DNA of 64,000 nucleotides, taken from assembly GCF_900086715.1 (NCBI RefSeq), contig NZ_FLKH01000012.1:558001-622000 (forward strand), read 5' to 3'. Below, in pieces: positions 36,332 through 44,634 of the stretch. This stretch comes from Gracilibacillus timonensis (GTDB lineage Bacteria > Bacillota > Bacilli > Bacillales > Amphibacillaceae). A program made the translations under genes and the position numbers. The notes beneath the pieces are model-generated. The model was given only the letters and a program-made list of their open reading frames with translations. It was not told where the DNA came from and ran no database searches. How positions within the stretch are numbered: position 1 is the stretch's first letter; each line of letters begins with the position of its first letter.

Positions 36332-37120
36332 ATGAAACGAAAACCAAGAGTAAGACAATGGAGAAGATCTCCAGTACATCGCATCTTCTTTCTTTCTTTC
36401 TTCTTTTTTATATTGGCACTGATTTCCAGTATACTAGTGGTCAATCAAGGGTTAAAACCAGTGCTGCTTAAATATGCGGAAGTACGTGTGACGCAAATTG
36501 CTAATCAGGCATTAGGGATTGCCGTTAGTAAGAAAATTTCGGAGGACTTAGATACGGCTGATTTATTTGAAGAACAAGTTGATGATCAGGGCAGGGTGGA
36601 GAGTTATGTGTTTAATACAATTGTGGAGAACCGCGTCCAGCGGAATGTACAATATCGGGTAGAGAATTTCTTGAAGCTCTTGGAGGAAGGCGAGCGGCCG
36701 GAGACCGGTGTGCCGATTGAAGTAGAGTTAGAGTTGGATGAATCTGAGCAAGCCTTGTTGGATGATATTCGTAAGAGGGGGTTATTAGTCGAAATCCCCA
36801 TTGGCCAGGCTTTAGGCATTCCGCTGTTAGGGAATCTAGGTCCGAAGATTCCGGTTCATATGGAGGTAATCGGAAGTGTGGCAACGGAAACAACTAGTGA
36901 GATTGTTCAAACAGGGATTAATGGAGCGATAATCGAAGTGAATGTACATGTAGAAGTAGAAATGAGTGTTGTCATTCCGTTTGCTTCTAAACCAGTGAAA
37001 CTAGAGCAGAACATCCCTGTAACAAAGGTATTTCATCCAGGTGATGTGCCGAATTACTATCATAATGGGGAAGGGTCATCTGATTTATCCATTCCCATTG
37101 ATCCCAATCTTTCTCCTTAA
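36332..37120 (+). CDS. yunB: Sporulation protein YunB
   Basis: 262 residues. Basic N-terminus, one membrane helix (FFLSFFFFILALISSILVV), then an external domain with NQALGIAVSKKI, GQALGIPLLGNLGPKIPVHM and CKP-less C-terminal part ending in a short acidic tail. YunB is needed for normal sporulation in B. subtilis under sigma-E (family knowledge). Its ribosome site AGGGGGA is 7-8 bases upstream and lies inside the terminator stem of yunC. A sigma-E promoter could not be placed with confidence. Confidence 0.9.
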   Translation: MKRKPRVRQWRRSPVHRIFFLSFFFFILALISSILVVNQGLKPVLLKYAEVRVTQIANQALGIAVSKKISEDLDTADLFEEQVDDQGRVESYVFNTIVENRVQRNVQYRVENFLKLLEEGERPETGVPIEVELELDESEQALLDDIRKRGLLVEIPIGQALGIPLLGNLGPKIPVHMEVIGSVATETTSEIVQTGINGAIIEVNVHVEVEMSVVIPFASKPVKLEQNIPVTKVFHPGDVPNYYHNGEGSSDLSIPIDPNLSP

Positions 37121-37224
37121 TGTTTATTGGGTGTAAAGGTGGAAAAGATATAATCTTGTTGCTCAAAAAAACTAGATGAACGCTTGAGTTAATTCCGATT
37201 CCGTTTTATTTCAGAGTGAATATG

Positions 37225-37258
37225 GACCATGAATAGCAGATCTCTGCTATCCATGGTC
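37225..37258. other. Strong hairpin between yunB and the NSS transporter gene
   Basis: GACCATGAATAGCAG and CTGCTATCCATGGTC pair around ATCT, with no T tract directly after on either strand. It may end yunB transcription or structure the upstream region. The rest of 37121-37291 shows nothing else. Confidence 0.5.
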
Positions 37259-37291
37259 AACAAAAAAACAACTGCCTTTCTTTTTTAATAT

Positions 37292-37321
37292 TTGACAGAA
37301 TATTCAAACATTCGTTATACT
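37292..37321 (+). promoter_or_regulatory. Sigma-A promoter of the NSS transporter operon
   Basis: TTGACA and TATACT separated by 18 bases, about 115 bases before the start codon. Confidence 0.65.
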
Positions 37322-37436
37322 TTCATGGATTAGCACTGTTATCTATTCATCATGTTTTCACTGGATCATGTGAGTTGGTGAACAGTAAATTCATCTGGCA
37401 AACAAATTAAATAGAAATGAGAAAGGAGCAAACATT

Positions 37437-38918
37437 ATGGATAATCGTTCACAATGGGGAACCAGGATAGGCTTTTTGCTGGCGGCAATCGGTTCAGCCG
37501 TTGGTTTGGGTAACATATGGCGATTCCCCGCAACTGCATTTGAGAATGGAGGAGGTGCTTTCTTTGTACCCTATCTATTTGCCTTGCTAACGGCAGGTAT
37601 TCCATTATTGATTATGGAGTATACAATCGGTCACAAGTATCGCAGTTCAGCTCCTCGTAGCTTCTCTAAAATTAGTAAAGGGATGGAATGGATAGGCTGG
37701 TGGCAGGTACTGATATCTTTTGTGATTTCGACCTATTATCCGATTATTATTACTTGGTCTGCCATGTATGCCTATTTTGCAATTGGAACCAAATGGGGAG
37801 ATGATGGCGCAGCATTCTTTACCGGAGATTTTTTAAATTTAACTGATCCCGGATCATTTGGATCGATTGTTCCGATGGTTATGATTCCGCTCCTTGTTGT
37901 ATGGATCATCGTCTTCTTTATTTTGGGAAGAGGGGTGAGGAAAGGGATTGAGTGGGCCAATCGGATTTTTATCCCAACTCTGTTTATTGTCTTTCTGATT
38001 ATTGTTATTCGTGCCGTTACCTTGCCTGGTGCGATAGATGGTCTTGATGCCTTTTTTAAACCGGATTGGTCTAGTATTATGGATGGCTCCGTCTGGGTAG
38101 CAGCCTATGGACAGATTTTCTTTAGTTTATCGATTGCCTTTGCGATTATGATTACTTATGCTTCTTATTTGCCGAGAAAATCAGATATTACGAATAATGC
38201 CTTTATTACCGGATTTGCCAACTCATCGTTTGAATTACTGGCCGGTATCGGTGTTTTTGCTGTGTTAGGATTTATGGCTTTACAGTCAGGTGAAGAGGTC
38301 TCTGAAGTAGTGGACAGCGGGATGGGATTAGCCTTTATGGTCTTTCCTGAGATTATTAATCAAATGCCTGCTTCTGGATTCTTTGGTTTCTTATTCTTTG
38401 CGTCCTTGTTCTTGGCAGGTCTGTCGTCGATGATTTCGATTTCTGAAACTTATATTGCAGGTCTCCAAGAGAAATTCTCGATTACACGAGGAAAGGCACT
38501 ATTATTTGGTGGCGGTTTGGCCTTCTTGGCTTCGTTATTATATGCCAACCAAGGAGGTCTCAATTTATTAGATACCGTGGATTATTTTATTAACCAATAT
38601 GGTGTAGCTTTAGCCGGTTTGTTTGAGGTAGTAGCGATTGCATGGTTTGCACGTTCGTTGAAAGACTTACAACAGCATGCCGATTCGATCTCTGATATCA
38701 AATTAGGTCTATGGTGGAGATTCTGTCTGGGTGTAATCACCCCAATTATTCTAGGTTATATGATGTTGCAAAATTTAAAAGGAGATCTGAAAGAGAACTA
38801 TGAAGGGTACCCCATTGATTTCCTCTTTAATTTTGGTTGGCTTGTGGCGCTTGGAGCGATGTTAATTGGTGCTTTAATTACGATGAAAAAATGGCCGGCA
38901 AAGGATCATCAGGCTTAA
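37437..38918 (+). CDS. Neurotransmitter:sodium symporter (NSS/SNF) family transporter
   Basis: 493 residues, twelve or so helices. Opening motif WGTRIGFLLAAIGSAVGLGN then IWRFPATAFENGGGAF matches the first helix of LeuT-like Na+/amino-acid symporters, with Asn/Gly residues that bind sodium. It would import an amino acid with Na+. The gene is followed 23 bases later by a 34-codon small subunit gene, as in the methionine/alanine importer MetP-MetS of Corynebacterium, which hints at a similar substrate. AAAGGAG before the ATG. Confidence 0.93.
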   Translation: MDNRSQWGTRIGFLLAAIGSAVGLGNIWRFPATAFENGGGAFFVPYLFALLTAGIPLLIMEYTIGHKYRSSAPRSFSKISKGMEWIGWWQVLISFVISTYYPIIITWSAMYAYFAIGTKWGDDGAAFFTGDFLNLTDPGSFGSIVPMVMIPLLVVWIIVFFILGRGVRKGIEWANRIFIPTLFIVFLIIVIRAVTLPGAIDGLDAFFKPDWSSIMDGSVWVAAYGQIFFSLSIAFAIMITYASYLPRKSDITNNAFITGFANSSFELLAGIGVFAVLGFMALQSGEEVSEVVDSGMGLAFMVFPEIINQMPASGFFGFLFFASLFLAGLSSMISISETYIAGLQEKFSITRGKALLFGGGLAFLASLLYANQGGLNLLDTVDYFINQYGVALAGLFEVVAIAWFARSLKDLQQHADSISDIKLGLWWRFCLGVITPIILGYMMLQNLKGDLKENYEGYPIDFLFNFGWLVALGAMLIGALITMKKWPAKDHQA

Positions 38919-38941
38919 AAAATATAAAAGGAGGACTCACT

Positions 38942-39046
38942 ATGTCTGCAAGTGCCATTGTGATGGCTGTGATTGGAATTGTGATTATCTGGGGCGGGTT
39001 AATTGCCAGTGTATTGCGGGCAAGAAATGCGTCGAAGGAATCATAA
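38942..39046 (+). CDS. MetS-type small subunit of NSS transporter
   Basis: 34 residues with one helix (SAIVMAVIGIVIIWGGLIAS) and a basic tail (VLRARNASKES). AAAGGAGG is 8 bases upstream. MetS proteins of this size and form are required partners of MetP-type NSS carriers. The Trp-Gly-Gly in the helix is typical. It ends before a strong terminator. Confidence 0.87.
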   Translation: MSASAIVMAVIGIVIIWGGLIASVLRARNASKES

Positions 39047-39060
39047 CATAGTAAAGCTGA

Positions 39061-39105
39061 AACAATCCGTAAAGTGCATTTCGTGCTTTACGGATTGTTA
39101 TTTTC
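39061..39105 (+). terminator. Bidirectional terminator between the NSS operon and lytH
   Basis: AACAATCCGTAAAG and CTTTACGGATTGTT, 14-base perfect arms, then TATTTTCC. It overlaps the last codons of lytH on the other strand. Confidence 0.88.
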
Positions 39106-40044
39106 CCAACGTTTTAAATGGGGATACGGATCAAAGGACCATTCTGTTTTGCCATTATCTTTGTACATACCATAATGAAGATGTGGCGGGAACTTTCCAG
39201 CGGTACCAGGCGGGCCGTAGCCTGTGGAACCTACCGAACCAATCGTTTGCCCGGCTTCGACGATATCTCCCATTTCCAGACCTTCCGCAAAGCCATTAAG
39301 GTGGGCAAAGTAGTGATATCTGTTATAAATATCGCGAATGCCAATACGCCAGCCACCATACTTATTCCAACCTTTCAGTTCCACAACCCCATAGGTGGTT
39401 GCACGTACAGGGGTGCCATAGCTTGCAAAAATATCTGTTCCTTCATGAATTCTTCGTCCGCCGAATCCACGGGCATCACCCCATGTGCTGCGATAACTAT
39501 AATTATACCCTTTAGGAACAGGAAAGGCTGTTTCATCCAAGCTAATTGTCTGATATTGTTGAAATAGCTTGGCATAATTCATAATGGACATCACCGTTAA
39601 CTCTCGATGATAATAATTCCATAACGCCGTGCGAATGTCTTGAGAAGTATAACCGCTCTCTTTTAAATAAGATGCCATCGTATATAATACATCGATATCA
39701 TTGTCTTTATCGGCAAGCTGATCTCCATCACCATCTTGTCCGATACCGCCAAACATCTGCAGCAGCTCAGGGGTAGCAGGTTGTTGAAATGGTACAAATC
39801 CGTACCATTTTTCTTCGCTAATGTTTATATTAATTAAACCAGTTTCTTGACCATCGGCGTCACGTATGTTTGCTTCATAGCGATCAATCGCAGCTAAATA
39901 ATACCATGGAATGAGGGTGACGGCTTCCATTTGTCGATAAAGTGCGATTTTTTCAGCGTCTGCATCCACATTTTCTTCTGCATATGCTATAGTAGATAGA
40001 AGAAAAAAACCTAACAAGGCAAATAGTAAGATACGTTGAATCAA
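39088..40044 (-). CDS. lytH: LytH-type sporulation peptidoglycan endopeptidase (M23)
   Basis: 318 residues. Signal peptide (ILLFALLGFFLLSTIAYA), then YRQMEAVTLIPWYYLAAIDR as in B. subtilis LytH (YunA), and a C-terminal M23 metallopeptidase domain: HEGTDIFA (zinc His and Asp), HYFAHLNGF and HLHYGMY. In B. subtilis LytH makes single L-Ala side chains in the spore cortex and is expressed in the mother cell late in sporulation. Its position next to yunB agrees. TTG start with GGAGG 9 bases upstream. Confidence 0.92.
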   Translation of the reverse strand: MIQRILLFALLGFFLLSTIAYAEENVDADAEKIALYRQMEAVTLIPWYYLAAIDRYEANIRDADGQETGLININISEEKWYGFVPFQQPATPELLQMFGGIGQDGDGDQLADKDNDIDVLYTMASYLKESGYTSQDIRTALWNYYHRELTVMSIMNYAKLFQQYQTISLDETAFPVPKGYNYSYRSTWGDARGFGGRRIHEGTDIFASYGTPVRATTYGVVELKGWNKYGGWRIGIRDIYNRYHYFAHLNGFAEGLEMGDIVEAGQTIGSVGSTGYGPPGTAGKFPPHLHYGMYKDNGKTEWSFDPYPHLKRWENNNP

Positions 40045-40169
40045 AAATAATAACCTCCTTTTCTTTAGGGGTGGAACGACTTGAACCGTTTCTACATAGT
40101 GTGAGCAGTGCGATTATTTTCATGCTAGAAACATTTGTAAAAACTTTTACGAAAAAGGTGTGACATCGA

Positions 40170-40445
40170 ATGATTGAAGTACAAGGAAAACGTTATGAAG
40201 TGATCAAAGATTATCGGTCTGCCTTTGAGGAAAAAGCCTTCAAGGAGAGATATGCCGATATATTAACGAAATATGATTTTATTGTTGGTGACTGGGGGTA
40301 TCAACAGCTGCGGTTAAAGGGCTTTTATGATGACCAAAACCCAAAAGCTACCTTTGATACAAAATTTAGTACCTGTGAAGATTATTTGTACGAATATTGT
40401 AATTTTGGCTGTCGTTTTTTTATTGTTAAACAGGTGAACCATTAG
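40170..40445 (+). CDS. yutD: DUF1027 family protein YutD
   Basis: 91 residues. YEVIKDYRSAFEEKAFKERY, YDFIVGDWGYQQLRLKGFYD and STCEDYLYEYCNFGC match YutD. Function unknown. AAGGTGTG precedes the ATG. In B. subtilis lipA (yutB) is adjacent; it is absent here. Confidence 0.92.
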   Translation: MIEVQGKRYEVIKDYRSAFEEKAFKERYADILTKYDFIVGDWGYQQLRLKGFYDDQNPKATFDTKFSTCEDYLYEYCNFGCRFFIVKQVNH

Positions 40446-40474
40446 AAAAGGATAAATATATGGAGGGAAGCACG

Positions 40475-40915
40475 TTGTATTTTGTAGACATGATGCAAAT
40501 GAATGAAACGTTGGATTTTTTTGACCGAACCCTGCCGAAAGTAAAAGATTACTCGGGTGAAAGTGACTTGGACAAATATGCGTTGGAGCGTATGACACAT
40601 GTGCTGATCGAGGCCTTCATTGATACGGGTAATATGATGATAGATGGGTTTATAATGCGTGATCCAGGGAGTTATCTGGATATTGTTCATATATTAGTGG
40701 ATGAGCAAGTGATTAATAAGCAAGATCAAGGGGCTTATGAGGTATTTGTATCATTGCGAAAGCATGTTGTACAAGAATATAAGCAGATCGATCATGCCCG
40801 CTTAATGAGTGTTTTCATCGTTGCCTACGAACCTTTATCGCGGTTTAGCTCCAGTATACGACAATATCTGGCTAATGAAATCGGCGTAGCGAATACATTT
40901 ACAAACAAGGGGTAA
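40475..40915 (+). CDS. yutE: HepT-like DUF86 protein YutE
   Basis: 146 residues. YFVDMMQMNETLDFFDRTLP, YALERMTHVLIEAFIDTGNM and DGFIMRDPGSYLDIVHIL match DUF86/YutE. In toxic HepT proteins the RX4-6HXY motif is used as an RNase site; here the equivalent SLRKHVVQEY has Gln where His is expected, so RNase activity is doubtful and no MNT partner is present. TTG at 40475 is the start: GGAGGG lies 7 bases upstream and the product then begins MYFVD as in Bacillus. ATG 40460 overlaps that site. Confidence 0.88.
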   Translation: MYFVDMMQMNETLDFFDRTLPKVKDYSGESDLDKYALERMTHVLIEAFIDTGNMMIDGFIMRDPGSYLDIVHILVDEQVINKQDQGAYEVFVSLRKHVVQEYKQIDHARLMSVFIVAYEPLSRFSSSIRQYLANEIGVANTFTNKG

Positions 40916-40927
40916 GGAGGATATACC

Positions 40928-41356
40928 ATGAGAAAAATACGGCGATTATGGTTTCTGACGATGGGGACACTGAGCTTACTTAGTGGTCTGATTGGTATTA
41001 TTGTACCGATTTTGCCGACTACTCCTTTTATTATATTGGCAGCCTTTTGTTTTGGAAAGGCTTCGCCAAGGTTGCATCATTGGCTGATCACTAACCGGTA
41101 CTTTGGCCGTTATATCGCCGATTATCAACAAGGTAAGGGAGTGCCTGTGAAAATTAAGATTGGTGCTGTCTGCCTTGTTTGGACAAGCGTTGTGTTTTCG
41201 CTCTTTTTTATTCCTTTAAGTGCGATTAAGGTCATGATGATCGGCATAGCCATATTTGTAACCATTTTTATTTTCACCTCACCGTTGTTGAAGGAGAAAC
41301 AGGATGTCTACCAAGAATCGGCAGCCAACCAGGTTCCAGCAAAAATAAGCAAGTGA
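40928..41356 (+). CDS. DUF454 (YbaN) family inner membrane protein
   Basis: 142 residues. First helix GTLSLLSGLIGIIVPILPTT, then PFIILAAFCFGKASPRLHHW, the DUF454 signature, and two later helices. Function unknown. It occupies the slot where B. subtilis has the unrelated phosphatase yutF, 12 bases after yutE and with AAGGAGG. Ends at a strong terminator. Confidence 0.9.
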   Translation: MRKIRRLWFLTMGTLSLLSGLIGIIVPILPTTPFIILAAFCFGKASPRLHHWLITNRYFGRYIADYQQGKGVPVKIKIGAVCLVWTSVVFSLFFIPLSAIKVMMIGIAIFVTIFIFTSPLLKEKQDVYQESAANQVPAKISK

Positions 41357-41361
41357 CTGTT

Positions 41362-41402
41362 AATAAGCCGTATCCACTGTGGATACGGCTTATTTGAGTT
41401 TT
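41362..41402 (+). terminator. Bidirectional terminator between DUF454 gene and yutG
   Basis: AATAAGCCGTATCCA and TGGATACGGCTTATT, perfect 15-base arms around CTG, followed by TGAGTTTT; abuts the yutG stop. Confidence 0.9.
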
Positions 41403-41916
41403 ATTCATCGTCAATAGTGGATTCATCATGTTCTGCGCTATGTGCTAAGCGTGAGGAGGCAGAAGCAGCAATCGCTCCTACGATATCATCAAGAAAAGTA
41501 TGGCAGCCATTGGCCTTATCGTTGAGCTTCTCCAATATTCCTGGCTTTTGCTTATCGATATAACCATAATTGGTAAAACCGATCGAACCATATACATTAA
41601 CAATCGATAAGGCAATAACCTCATCAATTCCATATAAGCCTTCATCTGATTCAACAATTTCCTGTAGTGGAGAATGGAGTTTGCCTTGTTCTGCTAGGAT
41701 ATCTAGCTGGATACCGGTGATGATGGCATTCTGCACCTCTCGTTTCATTAGTACATGGTCCACATTCTTATAACATGTTTCTAAGGTTAGATTCTCTTGA
41801 TATTTATTTTGTAGGTAAAAGACTAGATCAGCAATATCATCAAGCTCTACTCCCCGATCTTGCAGCATTTCTCTTGCTTTTGTTTCCAGTACACTCTTTT
41901 TTCGTTGATTTGACAT
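41401..41916 (-). CDS. yutG: Phosphatidylglycerophosphatase A family protein YutG
   Basis: 171 residues. VELDDIADLVFYLQNKY, MKREVQNAIITGIQLD, LYGIDEVIALSIVNVYGSIG and FLDDIVGAIAASASSRLAH match the PgpA/YutG family; the acidic Asp/Glu residues would coordinate Mg2+. PgpA removes phosphate from phosphatidylglycerol phosphate, though this Gram-positive form is largely soluble and its reaction is less certain. AGGATGTG before the ATG. Confidence 0.9.
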   Translation of the reverse strand: MSNQRKKSVLETKAREMLQDRGVELDDIADLVFYLQNKYQENLTLETCYKNVDHVLMKREVQNAIITGIQLDILAEQGKLHSPLQEIVESDEGLYGIDEVIALSIVNVYGSIGFTNYGYIDKQKPGILEKLNDKANGCHTFLDDIVGAIAASASSRLAHSAEHDESTIDDE

Positions 41917-41997
41917 CTAATCACATCCTGTATTCATCATTTTTGAGAGGAAAGACACATATAGTTTAATATATTTCTAAAAAAGGGGGGAATAACC

Positions 41998-42969
41998 ATG
42001 CATTCTGTATTCTTACACTACCCGATGCAGGTTCCCGTTAAACCAATAGCTGACCAGCCTTATATGACATATCAGGACCAATCTACCTATTATTTCGTGG
42101 TGCCAAGTGCTTATTCAGAAGAAGCCGCTTTGGAATGGTACAGCATTGCCTCTTATTATCATCAACAAGGGTTTACCAATGTAACCTGCCCCATACCTAA
42201 TATACATAATCAGTTTATCACGACGGTTGGTAAAGAACAGTATGTTGTCTGTTATGCTTATCCATCCAACTTCGAGCTGGAGGAGGGGCAAATGTTGGCA
42301 GCCTTTCAGCAGATTGGGTTTCAGTACCCTTATCAACCTAAGGAGATCAATCATTATGGTCGTTGGCGGCAACTTTGGTCCAATAAGACGGATCAGTATG
42401 AGTTAGTATATAAACAACTATATCAACAACGGCCAGCGAATTCAATCTTGCGGGATACGGTAAACTTATTTCCCTATATTGTTGGTTTAGCAGAAAACGC
42501 CATCCAATACTTACATGTGGTGGAACAGGAAAGGCAATTCAGTGCCAATGATCAGCCGACCATTACCTTTGGACGTTATCAAAAGGAGATGAAGGAAGAT
42601 TTTATTTATAGTCCTACCTTTATATATGATCACCCCGTTCGCGATCTTGCCGAGAAGATAAGACATTTTATGCTGGAAGAAGAAGGCCTGCGCCATGCAG
42701 ATTGTGAACGTTTTTTACGTTCCTATCTCTCGCAAATACCATTGTCTGCCTTTGGCTGGAAGTTATTATATGCCAGACTGCTTTTTCCGATTCATTTATT
42801 CGATTTGGTGGATCAAATCCAACAAACGTCTCGATCCACGATATCAATGGAAGACATCATCACACAACAACATAATTACCAACAGCATTTGGCGTCCTTT
42901 TTTTATCAATTAGGGGTGGATGAAAGAGACATAAATGGTATACAATTAGATTGGCTGACCAATATATAA
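41998..42969 (+). CDS. yutH: Spore coat protein YutH (CotS-like kinase fold)
   Basis: 323 residues. Similar to YutH in placement and in sequence: WRQLWSNKTDQYELVYKQLY, YFPYIVGLAENAIQY-like segment and TFGRYQ. The CotS/YutH group keeps a protein-kinase-like fold of aminoglycoside phosphotransferase type, with weak catalytic motifs. It would be part of the spore coat. AAAAAGGGGGG is 6-7 bases before the ATG. Hom follows after 282 bases. Confidence 0.85.
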   Translation: MHSVFLHYPMQVPVKPIADQPYMTYQDQSTYYFVVPSAYSEEAALEWYSIASYYHQQGFTNVTCPIPNIHNQFITTVGKEQYVVCYAYPSNFELEEGQMLAAFQQIGFQYPYQPKEINHYGRWRQLWSNKTDQYELVYKQLYQQRPANSILRDTVNLFPYIVGLAENAIQYLHVVEQERQFSANDQPTITFGRYQKEMKEDFIYSPTFIYDHPVRDLAEKIRHFMLEEEGLRHADCERFLRSYLSQIPLSAFGWKLLYARLLFPIHLFDLVDQIQQTSRSTISMEDIITQQHNYQQHLASFFYQLGVDERDINGIQLDWLTNI

Positions 42970-43169
42970 TCAACCTGCTATTTTAGATCATTCCATCCTA
43001 ATGGGCAGTTCTGTATCTCATTTATGTCAGCAATAAAGTACCAGGTAGCTTTCAGCTTCGATAAACTTCGGTGAGGCTGGATGGTGAAGGACAAGTTATA
43101 GTTAATGAATCAAATCTACTCATTCGATCAGCAGCACGAGGCTTTTTTTCAATTTTAGATGAATGCACC

Positions 43170-43198
43170 TTGCTAAAGCAGGTATTCAGATGTATAAT
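43170..43198 (+). promoter_or_regulatory. Sigma-A promoter of the hom-thrC-thrB operon
   Basis: TTGCTA (43170-43175) and TATAAT (43193-43198), 17-base spacer, 53 bases before hom. No T-box or other riboswitch features were seen in 42970-43251. Confidence 0.65.
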
Positions 43199-43251
43199 GT
43201 CCACTATGGAAATACAAATGTACACGTTATGCAAACAAGGGAGGCGTCTAG

Positions 43252-44541
43252 ATGGATCAAATCAATGTTGGTTTGTGTGGCTTGGGAACAGTAGGTACTG
43301 GAGTTGTCAAGCTATTGCAAAACCATGCAGAAGAAATAAAATATAAGGTAGGTTGTGAAATTAATATAGAGAAAATTCTCGTTCATGACTTAAACAAACA
43401 ACGTGATGTGGTGATCCAGCAAGAATGGTTAACCGATCAGGCAGCCGAGTTAATTGATAATCCCAATATCGACATTATTATCGAAGTAATGGGCGGTATT
43501 GAGGATACTAACCTTTTATTAGAAAAAGCAATTCAAAATAAAAAACATATCGTAACGGCGAATAAAGATTTAATGGCAGTACATGGTCAGAAACTGCTTC
43601 GATTAGCCAAAGAAAACAATTGTGACATCTTATATGATGCAAGTGTTGCCGGTGGTATTCCGATTATTCGTTCGTTAACAGAAGGGCTAGCCTCCGATCG
43701 TATCCAAAAAATTATGGGGATCGTAAACGGCACTACAAATTATATATTGACCAAAATGACAGATGACTCATTGGCATTTGAGCCCGTTCTAAAAGAGGCC
43801 CAGTCGCTTGGGTTTGCAGAAGCGGATCCTACTTCTGATGTGGATGGGCTGGATGCTGCCCGTAAGATGACTCTCTTGGCAAATTTAGCCTTCAAAATGG
43901 AAATTGCCTTAGAGGATGTTGAAGTGACAGGGATTCGTACTATTTCTCAAGAAGATATTACGTTTGCGACGAGTTTAGGGTATACTATTAAATTAATAGG
44001 AATTGCGTCTATTACAAATGGGAAAGCAGAAGTGACGGTAGAGCCAACCTTGCTTCCGATTGATCACCCATTGGCACAGGTGAAAAATGAGTATAACGCC
44101 GTCTATGTCTATGGGGAAGCAGTAGGGGAAACGATGTTCTATGGCCCGGGTGCCGGTAGTATGCCAACCGCAACGGCTGTTGTATCCGACTTGATGGATG
44201 TGGTGAAGAATATTCAGCTTGGTACCACAGGCAACGAATACGTTATCCCACAGTATGAAAAGCAATTAAAAGCAGACAATGAAAAGTATATGCAGTATTT
44301 TATCCGCATGGAAGTCGATGATCAAGCAGGCACTTTTCAAAAATTGACAAATGTGTTTACCGATGAACAAGTAAGCTTCCAGAAGATCTTACAATTACCA
44401 TCAGAAAAAGAGAAACTGGCAGAAATTGTTATGGTGACACATAAGATAAGCAAACAGCAACTACTCAATAGTAGAGAAAACTTAAAACGGTTAGACGTTG
44501 TTAATGAAATCATTAGTTGTTACCGCGTTGATGGAGAATGA
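43252..44541 (+). CDS. hom: Homoserine dehydrogenase
   Basis: 429 residues. N-terminal NAD(P)-binding GLCGLGTVGTGVVKLL, catalytic core with IVTANKDLMA, GGIPIIRSLTEGLASDRI and GIVNGTTNYILTKM, LGFAEADPTSDVDGLDAARK, then a C-terminal ACT domain (about 345-429) for feedback by threonine. It reduces aspartate semialdehyde to homoserine. AGGGAGG site. First gene of hom-thrC-thrB as in B. subtilis. Confidence 0.98.
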   Translation: MDQINVGLCGLGTVGTGVVKLLQNHAEEIKYKVGCEINIEKILVHDLNKQRDVVIQQEWLTDQAAELIDNPNIDIIIEVMGGIEDTNLLLEKAIQNKKHIVTANKDLMAVHGQKLLRLAKENNCDILYDASVAGGIPIIRSLTEGLASDRIQKIMGIVNGTTNYILTKMTDDSLAFEPVLKEAQSLGFAEADPTSDVDGLDAARKMTLLANLAFKMEIALEDVEVTGIRTISQEDITFATSLGYTIKLIGIASITNGKAEVTVEPTLLPIDHPLAQVKNEYNAVYVYGEAVGETMFYGPGAGSMPTATAVVSDLMDVVKNIQLGTTGNEYVIPQYEKQLKADNEKYMQYFIRMEVDDQAGTFQKLTNVFTDEQVSFQKILQLPSEKEKLAEIVMVTHKISKQQLLNSRENLKRLDVVNEIISCYRVDGE

Positions 44542-44634
44542 TACGTCATTACCGTATATTAACTAGTCTATTCCAACAGGGGTTTGAACACGAATAGACG
44601 TAAATTGTTGCAAAATTAGAGGGGAGACTTATTC

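Noticed and set aside
42970-43251. T-box or amino-acid riboswitch before hom
   Set aside because: No GGTGG-type T-box core, no clear terminator/antiterminator pair; only a good sigma-A promoter was found.
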